64,000 nt of DNA from Gemmatimonadota bacterium (GCA_018660835.1 JABJJN010000008.1:234977-298976), one strand, 5' to 3'; positions 17,326 to 27,735 are shown, numbered from the stretch's first letter. Notes: generated by a model not told the origin, from the sequence alone. Translations and numbers: made by a program.

Positions 17326-18165
17326 ATGAACAAAGATGATTCGCGGCACTTCGATGTGGAAGAACTGCAGACTATTGCAGACAACTTTCATCGCGATGGG
17401 TTCGTTCACGTGCCCGCAGTTCTGTGTGGGGATCTTGTCGAAGATCTGAGAAGAAAGACGGATGAACTACTCGACGATCCTGAACTGGCAGCACGTGAGA
17501 ATATGGATCTGCACGACACACGTTATGCCCAGGCCCACAAGACCGAATCGGGTGAGCAGATCCCCTTCATTCTGAGGAATACGATCGGACTCGATCCGAT
17601 CTTCCTCCAGACGCTCGAGTTGCCACCGCTCATCGAGCTGGCAGAAGCCATTGTCGGCGAAGGGTGCAGATTTTGTGGCCAGAATGTGCTGCGCAATCGT
17701 CCTGGCATCGCCATTGAGAATTGGCACGTGGATGATGCCCTGTTTTACCCGGTACCGGACGATGTCGAGCGTCACGACCCGCGCATCCAATTGCCCGTGT
17801 TGTGGTTGACCGTGCAGATCGCCTTGAGTGACATCGATGCACAGGACCAGGGCCCGACGCAATACGTTGCGGGCAGTCACATGGCGGGACGGAAGCCAGA
17901 CCCGACGGCGACGCCCGATTTCGAGGGACATGGCCCGACATCCATCATGTGCCAGGCAGGCGATGTCTATTTGCACAATCCACAGTGCTGGCACCGTGGT
18001 GCCCCCAATTCGTCGGACCGAACCCGCTATCTGATGCAGAATCAGTATGCCGTCGACTGGGCCTTCCGGCGATTCGGTTGGATGAATCGAGTACCAGTCC
18101 CCGACGAGCAACTCCGCACCTCTTCGGAGCGATTGCTCTCGATCCTCGGCAGGCGCCGCCCCTGA
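17326..18165 (+). CDS. phytanoyl-CoA dioxygenase (PhyH) family protein
   Basis: A 279-residue member with the triad NWHVDD (HxD) and a distal His in CWHRGAPN, followed by an Arg in SDRTRYLMQ for 2-oxoglutarate. The N-terminal FHRDGFVHVP segment is typical of the family. ATG at 17326 is preferred; an upstream TTG at 17317 is less likely. It lies 74 bp before the hybrid sensor kinase on the same strand. Substrate unknown. Confidence 0.85.
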   Translation: MNKDDSRHFDVEELQTIADNFHRDGFVHVPAVLCGDLVEDLRRKTDELLDDPELAARENMDLHDTRYAQAHKTESGEQIPFILRNTIGLDPIFLQTLELPPLIELAEAIVGEGCRFCGQNVLRNRPGIAIENWHVDDALFYPVPDDVERHDPRIQLPVLWLTVQIALSDIDAQDQGPTQYVAGSHMAGRKPDPTATPDFEGHGPTSIMCQAGDVYLHNPQCWHRGAPNSSDRTRYLMQNQYAVDWAFRRFGWMNRVPVPDEQLRTSSERLLSILGRRRP

Positions 18166-18239
18166 GAGCGATCGTTGTGGATCCGGTGTCTCAGGCGTTA
18201 GCTTCTTGTTAACTCAAGAGACTGAGATCACCGAACCAT

Positions 18240-21200
18240 ATGAATAGACCGCCGCACTCCTGCTTCAGCGCCTGGCTCCGGTCCGCTCGCGCTGCGTCCA
18301 TCTACCGCATCGGCGCCTTGCTCCTCAGCCTTTGCGTCTCCGCAACCGCTGCAGACAAACTGAAGTTCGAGCACGCCTTCGACATTGGCGGCGAGCCTTC
18401 CTTTGCCATTACTCAGGACGATGACGGCTTTCTTTGGTTCGGCTCTTTCTTCAAAGGGCTCGTGCGCTACGATGGTACGAGTGTAAAGCAATTCTCTGAG
18501 GGCCCCGGATCAATTTCCAGCGATTTTGTCACGCAGATTTACCAGGATCGCCGCGGCATCATCTGGATCGGCACCAACAGTGGTCTGAATCGCTACGACA
18601 AACAGGCGAACTCCTTCACGAGCTTCTTCAAGGATGCCGCCCATCCGCAGACATCACTGGCGAGCAACACCTTCAATCTTTCATCTCGTACGATCATCGA
18701 AGATCGCGATTCGGTGCTTTGGTTCGGCACGCAGAATGGTCTGAGTCGTTTTGATCGATCGACGCAGACTTTTGCGAATTTCTGGCACAATCCGGATGAC
18801 ACGAACAGTCTCACGAGCAATGACATCTACACAGTCTTCGAAGATCGCCATGGTGATATCTGGATCGGTACCAAGCATCACGGTGCGACACGCTACAACA
18901 AGCGCTCCGGGAAATTCACGCGCTTTCGCCATGATCCCGCCGATCCAACCAGCATTCCGGATGACGAAATCCAGGCAATTCTCGAAGATGAGCAAGGCGG
19001 ATTATGGCTCGCCTCACGTGACAATGGTCTGATTCACTTCGATCACGACACACAACGTTTCGCTCACTACCGCCATAGTCCGGAGGACACAGGTAGTTTG
19101 CCGCAGATGAGCATCTGCGACCTGACTCTGAGCAAGGATGGGCGCCTGATCCTGATCCCTTCTATCGAAGCGGTAGGCTTGATTTTCTTCGATCCACGGG
19201 ACCACACATACGAACATTTCAGAAGCAGACCGGGCGACCCCTTCAGTTTTTCATCGGACACGATCCAGGGCGCCTTTGAGGATCGCTCCGGAACCCTGTG
19301 GATCACCGACAATACGGGGAAAGTCGATAAGGCCGATCCCAAGGCCCACCGTTTCAATCTTTACGTCCACAATCCTTTTGACTCGACGAGTCTGGCCAGC
19401 AACGCCCCCCTGCCGATCTACGAGGATCGCCAGGGTACGGTATGGCTGGGCAACTTTGGCGCCGGCCTGGATCGCTACAATCCGGAGACGGATGATTTCA
19501 CACACTTCATACCCGATCCGTCAGACTCGACGACACTGCCCCACGGCTATCCCGCCGGATTTTACGAGGATCACCTGGGCAACTTCATCGTCTCGACCGC
19601 CGAGGGGATGGTCATCTTCGACCGCGACACGGGGAAGGTCACCAAGAGACTCACTGACGATACCTGGCTCTATACGATCATCCAGGACACCGACGATCTG
19701 GACGTGGTCTGGGCCGTCGGCTGGGAGCAGAGCTTTCATCGCTTCAACATGGAGACAGGTGAGCACAAGATCTATCTCCATGACCCTGAAGATCCGACCA
19801 GCTTCGCCGCCGTCACGTCCATCCGCTTCGAGTTAGACACGGACGACCCGAATCTCATGTGGATTGCCACCTGGGGTGGTGGTCTTGAGTTATTCGACAA
19901 ACGCGCCGACACCTTCACTCATCATCAGTACGACCCCGACGACTCGACAACCATCGCATCCAACACGGTGTTCGATCTGTTGGAAGACTCACGTGGAATC
20001 TTCTGGGTCTGCACCGATCGTGGTCTGGATCGCTTCGACAAGGACACCGGCGTCTTCACCCACATCTCCCATGACCAGGGATTTACCGCCAAGATCGTGC
20101 ACAACATTGTCGAGGATCAAAGCGGAAGATTGTGGTTAGGGACCGACGTGGGTCTAGTCCAATACGACGCCGTCGAAGGCCGTGTTCTCAAGGTGTATAC
20201 AAAGGGTGACGGTCTGCACAGCCACGACTTCTGGCCCACATCGCGCCGCTGCACCCAGACGGGTCACTTGTGGTTCGGAGGATTCAATGGTGTCAACAGT
20301 TTCCATCCGGATGATCTGCGTGACAATGAGACAGCACCCCGCATCGTACTCACCACACTGAAGCAAGATGGGCACGAGATTGAAGGACTCCCGGCTTTCG
20401 AAGCCCTGGAGGATCTGCACCTCGATTGGCGACATAACAGCTTCGAATTCGAATACGTGGCGCTGAACTTTACACGCGTATCCAAGAATCGTTACGAGTA
20501 TTTCCTCGATGGCTACGACCGCAACTGGTATGACGCTGGAGACATTCGCTTTGGCCGCTACTCGAACATCCCAGGTGGTAACTACACGCTGCGTGTCAGA
20601 GGAACCAACAACGACGGTCTCTGGAGCTTGCCAGAGCAGGAAGTTCGGCTGTCGATTCTCGTGGATTCACCACCGTGGAAAACGTGGCCCGCCTACGCTG
20701 CGTATCTGCTGTCAGCCTTTGGTAGCATCGTCGGCTTCAGCCGCTGGCGACTGGGTGCTTCTGAGGCACAACGACTTCACCTGCAGCAGCAGGTCGAAGC
20801 CCGTACGGTTGAGCTCGTGGAGGCCAAGGAGTTGGCCGAGGCAGGTGCCCAGGCGAAGGCAGACTTTCTGGCGAACATGTCGCACGAGATTCGCACACCG
20901 ATGAACGCCATCATCGGCATGGCACATCTTGCCCTGCGCACGAACCTGGATCCCAAACAGGCCGACTACGTGAGGAAGATTCACGGCTCGGGTCAGCATC
21001 TGCTGGGAATCATCAACGACATTCTTGATTTCTCGAAGATCGAAGCGGGCAAGATGGACGTCGAGGTCGTCAGCTTTGACCTCGACCAGGTCCTGGACAA
21101 TGTGGGTAGCCTGATTGGCTCGAAAGCGGCTGCCAAGGATCTCGAACTGATCTTCGACATCGACCTCGATCTGCCGCGCCATCTTCAGGGCGATCCGCTG

Positions 21201-23144
21201 CGACTCGGGCAGGTTCTGATCAACTATGCCAACAATGCCGTGAAATTCACCGAGCAGGGCCAGATCGTCGTACGAGCCCATCTGGTACCAGATTCCGCCA
21301 ACGATCTGTCATCCAACGATCTCCTCGTGCGCTTCGAGGTGCAGGACACCGGTATTGGCCTCAGCGAGGAGCAAATGGACAGACTGTTCCAGTCCTTTCA
21401 GCAGGCTGACACGTCGACAACCCGAGAATTCGGCGGCACGGGCCTCGGACTGGCGATCTCCAAGAACCTGACGACCTTGATGGGTGGCGAAGTAGGCGTC
21501 GAGAGCCAGTTGGGGCAAGGCAGCACCTTTTGGTTCACCGCCCCCCTCGTCCGTGGCCAAGAGCGCCGCTCTGATCTGATTCCGGAACCTGAGCTGCGTG
21601 ATCTCTCCGTACTCATCGTCGACGACAATGAACTCACCCGTCAAGTGATTTCTCGACTATTGCAGAGCATGACTTTCCGCACCCGCGATGTGGCTTCGGC
21701 GGATCAGGCGTTGCGGGAGATCGAACGTGCCGACGCCGAGTCTGCCAGCTACGAGATCGTCTTCATGGACTGGGGGCTTCCTGGTTCGCAGAATGGAACC
21801 CAGGTTGCTCAGCAGATCAGCACAATGAACTTGCAGATCAAGCCGCGCGTCGTGCTCGTCACTGACCATGGCCATGAGGAAGTATTGCAGCAGATGGCAG
21901 GTGCCGACATCGAGGCATCACTAATCAAACCGATCAATCGCTCATCCCTCTTCGACACAACCATGCGCCTTTTGGGTGGCAAGTCCCGCGCCGTGGAAGC
22001 CGCCAAACAGCCATCGGGTGTTTCCGTCGAGGATCTCGCAAGAATACGAGGTGCCAGCATTCTGCTGGTGGAGGACAATCCGCTGAACCAGCAAGTCGCC
22101 GTGGAATTGCTGTCGCAGGCCGGTTTCGACACGGCCCTGGCCGAGAATGGTCGTATTGCGACGCAGATGGTCGATCGAGACAGCTACGACCTGATCTTGA
22201 TGGATATGCAAATGCCAGTCATGGATGGTTGCACGGCGACGAGGCAGATTCGCCTGAGTGAAACCAAATTGCCGATCCTGGCGATGACAGCCAATGCCAT
22301 GGCCCAGGATCGTGAGCAGTGTATCGCTGCGGGGATGAATGACCACATCGCCAAACCGATCGATCCGGACTTGCTGTTGGCAAAACTCGTAGAGTGGATT
22401 CCACCCCTGCCGGAGGAACGGCGCACGACGCCAGCCGTGGAGGCCAGCACAGCAGAAGCGGATCAGCCGTCGCAGACCGGGGGCATGCAGGGCGACCCGC
22501 TGCGCCAGGTGGACGGCCTCGATGTCGATGCAGGGCTGCGCAATGTCGCCAACAATCGCGAATTCTATGTGCGCCTGCTTCGTGGGTTTGTCAGTGGCAT
22601 CGAGGCAGATACGGTACATACCGTCACTGACCGTCTGGCCACCGACGACCGAGACGGCGCTGAACGAGCCGCCCATTCTTTGAAAGGTGTTGCCGGAACG
22701 TTGGGCGCGCAGCACCTGCAGGAACTGGCTCAGCAGTTGGAGACAGGCGTGAGAGAGAAGACCGACATCTCCACACAACTGGCTGCCGTTGACCGCTCCC
22801 TGACGCAGCTGCTCGGGGAAATCAATGCGGTCCTCCCCGTAGAGGAGGAGGCCCCTGTGGCAACAGAGGAAACGGTGTCGCTCAAGGATGTAGCCGCCCT
22901 TATCGAAGCCCTCGAAAGCCACCGGCCGACGTGGGCCGACATCTCCGAAACGCTATCGATCAACGACGTGGAAGTCTTCGGGGATCAGATTCGTGAACTA
23001 GGCGACCAACACGGGGCCACGTCACTGACACAGTGGGGACAGAGCCTGTCAGGCCATGCGTCCATGTTCGACCTCGACAAGATGGTGGCCACCCTGAGAC
23101 AGTATCCAGATCTGATCGAGCAACTGCGCTCCGAGGCAAACTGA
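18240..23144 (+). CDS. hybrid two-component sensor kinase with periplasmic beta-propeller
   Basis: A 1634-residue protein. Order: signal/anchor segment (to ~38); about 14 two-component-propeller repeats with the recurring D-R-x-G-x-[IL]-W-[IL]-G pattern (~39-690); Y_Y_Y domain (~700-805, GGNYTLRVRGTNNDGLWS); one TM helix (~812-830); coiled coil; HisKA with phospho-acceptor His near 882 (NMSHEIRTPMNA); HATPase (~990-1105; DTGIGLS, GGTGLGLAIS); REC1 (~1122-1240, Asp in FMDWGLPG); REC2 (~1272-1390, Asp in LMDMQMPVMDG); HPt with His near 1479 (AAHSLKGVAG). The sensor architecture matches Bacteroides-type hybrid systems that detect glycans, but the AraC DNA-binding output is replaced by an HPt, so a separate regulator must receive the phosphate. 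Confidence 0.93.
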   Translation: MNRPPHSCFSAWLRSARAASIYRIGALLLSLCVSATAADKLKFEHAFDIGGEPSFAITQDDDGFLWFGSFFKGLVRYDGTSVKQFSEGPGSISSDFVTQIYQDRRGIIWIGTNSGLNRYDKQANSFTSFFKDAAHPQTSLASNTFNLSSRTIIEDRDSVLWFGTQNGLSRFDRSTQTFANFWHNPDDTNSLTSNDIYTVFEDRHGDIWIGTKHHGATRYNKRSGKFTRFRHDPADPTSIPDDEIQAILEDEQGGLWLASRDNGLIHFDHDTQRFAHYRHSPEDTGSLPQMSICDLTLSKDGRLILIPSIEAVGLIFFDPRDHTYEHFRSRPGDPFSFSSDTIQGAFEDRSGTLWITDNTGKVDKADPKAHRFNLYVHNPFDSTSLASNAPLPIYEDRQGTVWLGNFGAGLDRYNPETDDFTHFIPDPSDSTTLPHGYPAGFYEDHLGNFIVSTAEGMVIFDRDTGKVTKRLTDDTWLYTIIQDTDDLDVVWAVGWEQSFHRFNMETGEHKIYLHDPEDPTSFAAVTSIRFELDTDDPNLMWIATWGGGLELFDKRADTFTHHQYDPDDSTTIASNTVFDLLEDSRGIFWVCTDRGLDRFDKDTGVFTHISHDQGFTAKIVHNIVEDQSGRLWLGTDVGLVQYDAVEGRVLKVYTKGDGLHSHDFWPTSRRCTQTGHLWFGGFNGVNSFHPDDLRDNETAPRIVLTTLKQDGHEIEGLPAFEALEDLHLDWRHNSFEFEYVALNFTRVSKNRYEYFLDGYDRNWYDAGDIRFGRYSNIPGGNYTLRVRGTNNDGLWSLPEQEVRLSILVDSPPWKTWPAYAAYLLSAFGSIVGFSRWRLGASEAQRLHLQQQVEARTVELVEAKELAEAGAQAKADFLANMSHEIRTPMNAIIGMAHLALRTNLDPKQADYVRKIHGSGQHLLGIINDILDFSKIEAGKMDVEVVSFDLDQVLDNVGSLIGSKAAAKDLELIFDIDLDLPRHLQGDPLRLGQVLINYANNAVKFTEQGQIVVRAHLVPDSANDLSSNDLLVRFEVQDTGIGLSEEQMDRLFQSFQQADTSTTREFGGTGLGLAISKNLTTLMGGEVGVESQLGQGSTFWFTAPLVRGQERRSDLIPEPELRDLSVLIVDDNELTRQVISRLLQSMTFRTRDVASADQALREIERADAESASYEIVFMDWGLPGSQNGTQVAQQISTMNLQIKPRVVLVTDHGHEEVLQQMAGADIEASLIKPINRSSLFDTTMRLLGGKSRAVEAAKQPSGVSVEDLARIRGASILLVEDNPLNQQVAVELLSQAGFDTALAENGRIATQMVDRDSYDLILMDMQMPVMDGCTATRQIRLSETKLPILAMTANAMAQDREQCIAAGMNDHIAKPIDPDLLLAKLVEWIPPLPEERRTTPAVEASTAEADQPSQTGGMQGDPLRQVDGLDVDAGLRNVANNREFYVRLLRGFVSGIEADTVHTVTDRLATDDRDGAERAAHSLKGVAGTLGAQHLQELAQQLETGVREKTDISTQLAAVDRSLTQLLGEINAVLPVEEEAPVATEETVSLKDVAALIEALESHRPTWADISETLSINDVEVFGDQIRELGDQHGATSLTQWGQSLSGHASMFDLDKMVATLRQYPDLIEQLRSEAN

Positions 23145-23154
23145 AGCGACACGC

Positions 23155-24831
23155 TCAGAAATCGTCGGGCCTGCGCCGATCCGGATAATAGCGTAGCCCC
23201 GGCAGCGTATTTCCCGCATAGAGCATATCGTCGATGGGCTCGCAGATATTGAAAGAGAACACGAAGCGCCCCCGCCCCTGAACGGCTCGCACGACGAGCA
23301 GATGTTCTCCCGCGCTCAGGTGTCCTTCGAGACGATCATCCCCGAGCTTGTGCGATCTTCGATCCTCATGAGTGTAGATCTGTTGGCCATCGATCCACAC
23401 GGTCAGCCCCTCATCTGATCCCGCCAAAAAGCGGACGGGACCCTCCTCGGCAACTGAAAACCACGTCGCCCCATAGACGACAGACTTGCTGAGATTGCCA
23501 AAGTGTTCCTCCAGATCGATCCGGTCATGGTCGAACCAGATGGGCTCCGACCAGTCGCCTTCACCAGGAATCGGGTCGAGGGCAGCCAACTCGCCAGCGC
23601 CAAGTGTGTGATCCGCGGCGAAAGGGCCCTTCAATGTCCAGTAGCGCGGGCCCATTCCGTAGTTGGCAACCTGTGCCCATTCACCCCCATAAAACCAACC
23701 TTCATAGGCACCACCCGCTTTCTTGAAACGCTGGCGGTGTTCGTCGAGATCGGCACCTGTGACCTCGACCTCGTCGAAGCGACGAGGCCCCAGACCGACC
23801 TTGTCGGCAAGGAGGGCGAACTCCATGTCATCGGGGTTGAATCCCATCAGATATGCCGCCGTCAGATCCACAGCAACCGGATTTCGACCAACCAACACCT
23901 GGTTGGTGCGAATCGGTGTACCGTTCTGCAGACCACCCTCTTCATGCCCCACAATGCCATCGACGACAACCAGATCTTCCGGCGCCAGACGCCACAGATC
24001 AACCATCAGCTCTTCGGCCTCAGAAGGTGCATGCGGCATCCCCGCGTGACTTTCCGTGCCCCGTTGCTTGCTGACACCATAGACGGATCCGGGCAGAATG
24101 CCATATCGATTCTTCATGGACACCGTGATCTTGGGCCCGTGTGTTTTCATCACCGGGCAATTGATCCACACATCTGCCTCCATGATCGGCTCAGCGATGA
24201 TGTATTCGTCTTCCGCCAGACCGCCGTCGGCGAAACTCAGTGTGTCGTTACGCCCCCAATTCATATCGATGCAGGCGATGTCGATCCCCTGCTCGCGCAG
24301 ATCACGGGCGACATCGCGATAGCCACCCTCCTCAAAGCCGTCAGAGATCAGATCACTGAGCCACTTGAAGAAGAAATTCGCCTCATACCCGACACTGTCT
24401 GCTGTGGCTGGCGCGATCCAACCACCTGGAGCCTCACCGATGCGAATCGCCGCATTCGGTGCCGCTTCATGCACAAGAACCGCGACAGCACGAATCAGGC
24501 GAGCATCGGTGACCACGCCTGAACCTCGTGGCATGGGGATGGAGATATTCGGTTTGATGACGACGAGGCGCGCCGTATCAGCGACCACCGTTGACATGCC
24601 GCCCACCAGATCAACGGCACGCCGCACCATCTCTTCGATCTGTTGCGTCGACAGAGATTCCCCTCGGTCGGCGGGGTTACTCAAGGTCGCGTCGTCTGAA
24701 CCAACGAGCGAGACCGTCTCTTTGGCATTGGCTACGGTGGTGACACCAACCGTGATGAGCGCCGCAATGACGAAATGTCTTCGGTGGTTCAGAGACTGCC
24801 TCCCCTCGAATAGTCCATAGTCATATCTCAA
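23155..24831 (-). CDS. exported DUF362-domain protein with C-terminal carbohydrate-binding-like domain
   Basis: A 558-residue protein with a twin-arginine-like leader (RRHFVIAALITVGVTTVANA). Residues ~45-370 follow the DUF362 pattern: VVIKPNIS, a DIACIDMNWG region, ADVWINCPVMKTH, VSMKNRYGILPG and VVDGIVGHEEGG. The last ~150 residues are beta-rich with FLAGSDEGLTVWIDGQ, like PA14 or galactose-binding lobes that bind sugars. DUF362 proteins are of uncertain function. It is convergent with the sensor kinase (11 bp gap). Confidence 0.75.
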   Translation of the reverse strand: MRYDYGLFEGRQSLNHRRHFVIAALITVGVTTVANAKETVSLVGSDDATLSNPADRGESLSTQQIEEMVRRAVDLVGGMSTVVADTARLVVIKPNISIPMPRGSGVVTDARLIRAVAVLVHEAAPNAAIRIGEAPGGWIAPATADSVGYEANFFFKWLSDLISDGFEEGGYRDVARDLREQGIDIACIDMNWGRNDTLSFADGGLAEDEYIIAEPIMEADVWINCPVMKTHGPKITVSMKNRYGILPGSVYGVSKQRGTESHAGMPHAPSEAEELMVDLWRLAPEDLVVVDGIVGHEEGGLQNGTPIRTNQVLVGRNPVAVDLTAAYLMGFNPDDMEFALLADKVGLGPRRFDEVEVTGADLDEHRQRFKKAGGAYEGWFYGGEWAQVANYGMGPRYWTLKGPFAADHTLGAGELAALDPIPGEGDWSEPIWFDHDRIDLEEHFGNLSKSVVYGATWFSVAEEGPVRFLAGSDEGLTVWIDGQQIYTHEDRRSHKLGDDRLEGHLSAGEHLLVVRAVQGRGRFVFSFNICEPIDDMLYAGNTLPGLRYYPDRRRPDDF

Positions 24832-24897
24832 CGAATCTCGTGGACATCGTCAAGTTCCTCTGGGCTTCCAGGGTCCGACGCAACCATCCACTTCAAA

Positions 24898-25401
24898 TCA
24901 CATCACAGATGCGAGTTTCACCAAGGACAGCAGCACACCGAGTAGGATCCACCCAGCCGCTGCGCCAACAACACGCCCCTCGATACGGCACAGGCGCGCG
25001 ATCGGTTCCAGCAGAAAGACAAGCAGGCTGAACAAGGCCCAGGCCATCTGCACGAGCACGTCTGTACCGGCACGAATCGAATCTTCATTGGCACCCAGCA
25101 GCAAGGTGATCAACAAGGCGCCGGCGAGTTTGCCCAGTTCATTTGCCTGGAAAGCAACTGAGAGTTTCCAGCCAAAGGGTCGGCGCAACAGGAACCCCGC
25201 TCCAGAGACGAGCAGAACGGCGGAGTGCAGAATCGCCATAGAGGCCAGCACGACACTCTGTGAGCGCTCAGCACCATGCGTCGATGCAGCGGGATCGAGC
25301 AGTACGACGAAGAACGACGCCAGACCACCGACTCCTCGCAGGACGGCCACCAGACCGAGGGTCACCAGAAACAGCCGATCATACTGTTGCAGGAAGCTCA
25401 T
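24898..25401 (-). CDS. four-helix membrane protein of unknown function
   Basis: A 167-residue protein with four to five hydrophobic helices (around residues 11-35, 50-70, 88-103, 118-132 and 145-165) and short charged loops. Its ATG overlaps the TGA of the upstream ATP-grasp gene (ATGA), so the two are almost certainly coupled. No family is recognised; a small inner-membrane partner of the ATP-grasp enzyme is inferred. Confidence 0.6.
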   Translation of the reverse strand: MSFLQQYDRLFLVTLGLVAVLRGVGGLASFFVVLLDPAASTHGAERSQSVVLASMAILHSAVLLVSGAGFLLRRPFGWKLSVAFQANELGKLAGALLITLLLGANEDSIRAGTDVLVQMAWALFSLLVFLLEPIARLCRIEGRVVGAAAGWILLGVLLSLVKLASVM

Positions 25402-26405
25402 TCAGATCCCTCAGCACGTGACACGGTGAAACTTCTGTGCCGACGTCGATGTCGAGCGAAGGCGGCCGCCACCAGTTGCCTTGTGAATCCATCGTGACCC
25501 GCCGGATCATGAGCCAGACACAGATCCGCACTGCCCATGTCCGTCTCAGGATAGTAGACACCACAGTTCGGATTGATCTCCAGCATATACGGGATTCCTG
25601 AGGAATCGGTGCGGATATCGCAACGACCGAAACTTGCCCCATTCAAAGCCACAAAGAAACGCGCTGACACATCTCGCAGTCGCTCATCCATCTGTGGATC
25701 GGTGACGGGAAAGCTCGCCAGCGCGTCATAGTCCTCCCATTTGATCTTGGCGTGTTTGAAACTCTCTCCCTGCGGGAAGCGATACTCAATCGGCTGATAG
25801 GTCGTGGGCTTGCGTGGATCCTCAGGATTCTCCGCGACGAGCACCGTGTATTCTGCGCCATCGATGTATTCCTCGATGAGCGCCCCTCCGTGCCGCGTCA
25901 TGATCTTGCGCGCCTGGCGTCGGAGTCCCGCGGGGGTTTGCACTCGCGACGCTCGACTCAGATCGATACTGGCGTAGCTGCTGGGGTGTTTGACGAATAG
26001 TGGAAAGCGCAGCCGGCGCGCTGCCTCCTCGACGTCATCCGCCGTCCTGGCCATCACCCATGCTGGCGTAGCGATTCCGCTCTCGACACAGGCTTGCTTC
26101 ATCTGCTCACGAGAGGGCTCAAAGAAACTCGACGTAGCGCCGGTAAACGGGACGTTGTGTCGCTCCAATGTCTCTACGACTTCAATCCCCGGCCGCTGCT
26201 CGTCTGCTGCGCCGTCACAGAGATTGAAAAAGAGGTCGAAGCCCTCCTTCACCTGCTGCGCCACGACAGCGGCGGCGGTCTCGTAGTCGAGAACCGTCAA
26301 ATGCCAATAGGCCTCGGGGAAAAAGGGCCGGGGATCACACGGCCAATCATCCGCAGGGAAGGGATCGGCATCCAGATCCTGGGTTGTGAGTAGACAGACC
26401 CGCAT
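25398..26405 (-). CDS. ATP-grasp ligase, D-alanine-D-alanine ligase-like
   Basis: A 335-residue enzyme. Seen are a FDLFFNLCDG segment as in Ddl N-lobes, NVPFTGATSSFFEPSREQMK, the ATP-binding LFVKHPSSYASIDLSRASRV, GGALIEEYIDGAEYTVLVAE and the metal-binding MLEINPNCGVYYPE. It should join a carboxylate to an amine with ATP. It lacks cell-wall gene neighbours, so a dipeptide or natural-product role is as likely as peptidoglycan. Met at 26405 begins the first beta strand (MRVCLLTT). It is coupled to the membrane protein gene downstream. Confidence 0.8.
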   Translation of the reverse strand: MRVCLLTTQDLDADPFPADDWPCDPRPFFPEAYWHLTVLDYETAAAVVAQQVKEGFDLFFNLCDGAADEQRPGIEVVETLERHNVPFTGATSSFFEPSREQMKQACVESGIATPAWVMARTADDVEEAARRLRFPLFVKHPSSYASIDLSRASRVQTPAGLRRQARKIMTRHGGALIEEYIDGAEYTVLVAENPEDPRKPTTYQPIEYRFPQGESFKHAKIKWEDYDALASFPVTDPQMDERLRDVSARFFVALNGASFGRCDIRTDSSGIPYMLEINPNCGVYYPETDMGSADLCLAHDPAGHDGFTRQLVAAAFARHRRRHRSFTVSRAEGSE

Positions 26406-26555
26406 GCACTCAAGGATAGCCTGCTTCAACTGTGATACAAGCTTTGCCGTGTCCCCTCCAGCACCTATTGTGGCTACATGATCTGGACTCTCATTCGCAA
26501 AGACTGGGATTGGCCATGGTCTACCATCCCCCACCACCAGCGATACAGCGATCTC

Positions 26556-27389
26556 ATGAATGAACGTGAACAGTTTCTTTTCGACCTGCAGGGATTCTTG
26601 AAAGTTGAGAATTTCCTCTCACCCGAGGAGGTGAGCTGCCTCAACGAAGCCTTCGATGCCAACTGGGACGAACGCGTCGACGATCCAAATTCACATGCCG
26701 AAGGTGGCACGTATGGTCCGGTTCGTCGCGGCATGTTTACTGGCATGCTCACGTGGGAGCAGCCTCATTGTCTGCCCTTCCGTGACCTGCTCGCCCATCG
26801 CAAGCTGATCCCTTATTTGAACACCTTGTTTGGGCGTGGCTGGAAGATGGACCACTCGCCCTTCATGCTGACAGGTGGCAAAGGCACAGAGGGCCTGCGC
26901 ATTCACGGCTCCACGTCGCGCCACTTTGATGACTCACAGTACTACATCTATCGCAATGGACAGATGCGCTGCGGTATGATCGTCTGCCAATTTCAGTTGG
27001 CTGATGTAAATGCTGGCGATGGCGGCATGTGTGTTGTTCCCGGTAGCCACAAAGCCAACCTGCCCTGCCCGGCGCCGATCCTCACGTGGGACGAAGATCG
27101 CGACGTTGTCTACCAGGTTCCCTGCAAGGCGGGTGATCTGGTCATCTTCAATGAGGCGACGCTGCACGGGACGTTGCCCTGGACCGCCGAACATGAGCGT
27201 CGCTCGCTGCTGTATCGCTACAGTCCGAAGACACTGCACTTCGCCGGTGGCACGTATCAAGTAACGCAGCCAGAGTGGGTCAGCGAGCTCACGGAGGCTC
27301 AGCAGGCTGTCCTTGAGCCGCCCTACATCTACAATCGACCCCTCGTCGAAGACGATGGTGTATCCGTGTCGCGACCTCGTCGAGGCTGA
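26556..27389 (+). CDS. phytanoyl-CoA dioxygenase (PhyH) family protein
   Basis: About 277 residues. The start FLFDLQGFLKVENFLSPEEV is the usual N-terminus of this family, so Met at 26556 is chosen; an upstream Met at 26478 would add 26 atypical residues and neither has a clear ribosome binding site. The metal triad is RHFDD (HxD) plus His in TLHGTLPW, with Arg in ERRSLLYRY for 2-oxoglutarate. GGMCVVPGSHK is the typical strand before the distal His. Substrate unknown. Confidence 0.85.
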   Translation: MNEREQFLFDLQGFLKVENFLSPEEVSCLNEAFDANWDERVDDPNSHAEGGTYGPVRRGMFTGMLTWEQPHCLPFRDLLAHRKLIPYLNTLFGRGWKMDHSPFMLTGGKGTEGLRIHGSTSRHFDDSQYYIYRNGQMRCGMIVCQFQLADVNAGDGGMCVVPGSHKANLPCPAPILTWDEDRDVVYQVPCKAGDLVIFNEATLHGTLPWTAEHERRSLLYRYSPKTLHFAGGTYQVTQPEWVSELTEAQQAVLEPPYIYNRPLVEDDGVSVSRPRRG

Positions 27390-27544
27390 AAACACGCAGT
27401 ATTTGACGGATCGACGCTAGTCGGCGTACACTACGCCCGAAGATGATTGGGAGTTCACCGCACGGCATTCGTCGTCAGCGACCCTCTCAGTTGTCCGACC
27501 ATAGCGGCACAGGTGCTCGAGTATCGATTGCGACTGACATCAGG

Positions 27545-27735
27545 TCGCAGATCGGTTTCGGGAGAATAGGGAAGGCAGTGAAAATCTGCCGCGGTCCCGC
27601 CACTGTGAACCGGTTGCGAATCGTTTTTCATTAGAAGATTCGCCTCCTGCCGATAGACACACTCCCACTGGCCTGCTGGTCGGGAAGGGAATCGGCACGA
27701 GATACTGGAAGTCAGGAGACCTGCCTGCGCCGAGA
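27545..27735 (+). ncRNA. cobalamin (adenosylcobalamin-type) riboswitch
   Basis: All conserved blocks of the Rfam cobalamin element are present in order: AGGGAAGGCAGTGAAAATC, GCGGTCCCGCCACTGTGAA (27591-27609), a CACTGG segment, GGGAAGGG, then the B12 box AGTCAGGAGACCTGCC (27710-27725). It lies directly upstream of the BtuB-type receptor gene, the commonest target. A U-tract terminator follows about 55 bases later and presumably serves as expression platform, with high cobalamin reducing expression. Confidence 0.93.

Noticed and set aside
21942-22922. 326-residue open frame antisense to the hybrid kinase
   Set aside because: It mirrors codon structure of the REC2/HPt region, is rich in His and Gln as antisense frames of this composition are, and shows no domain.
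23503-24522. 339-residue open frame antisense to the DUF362 gene
   Set aside because: The opposite strand carries a recognisable leader and DUF362 motifs; this frame shows none.
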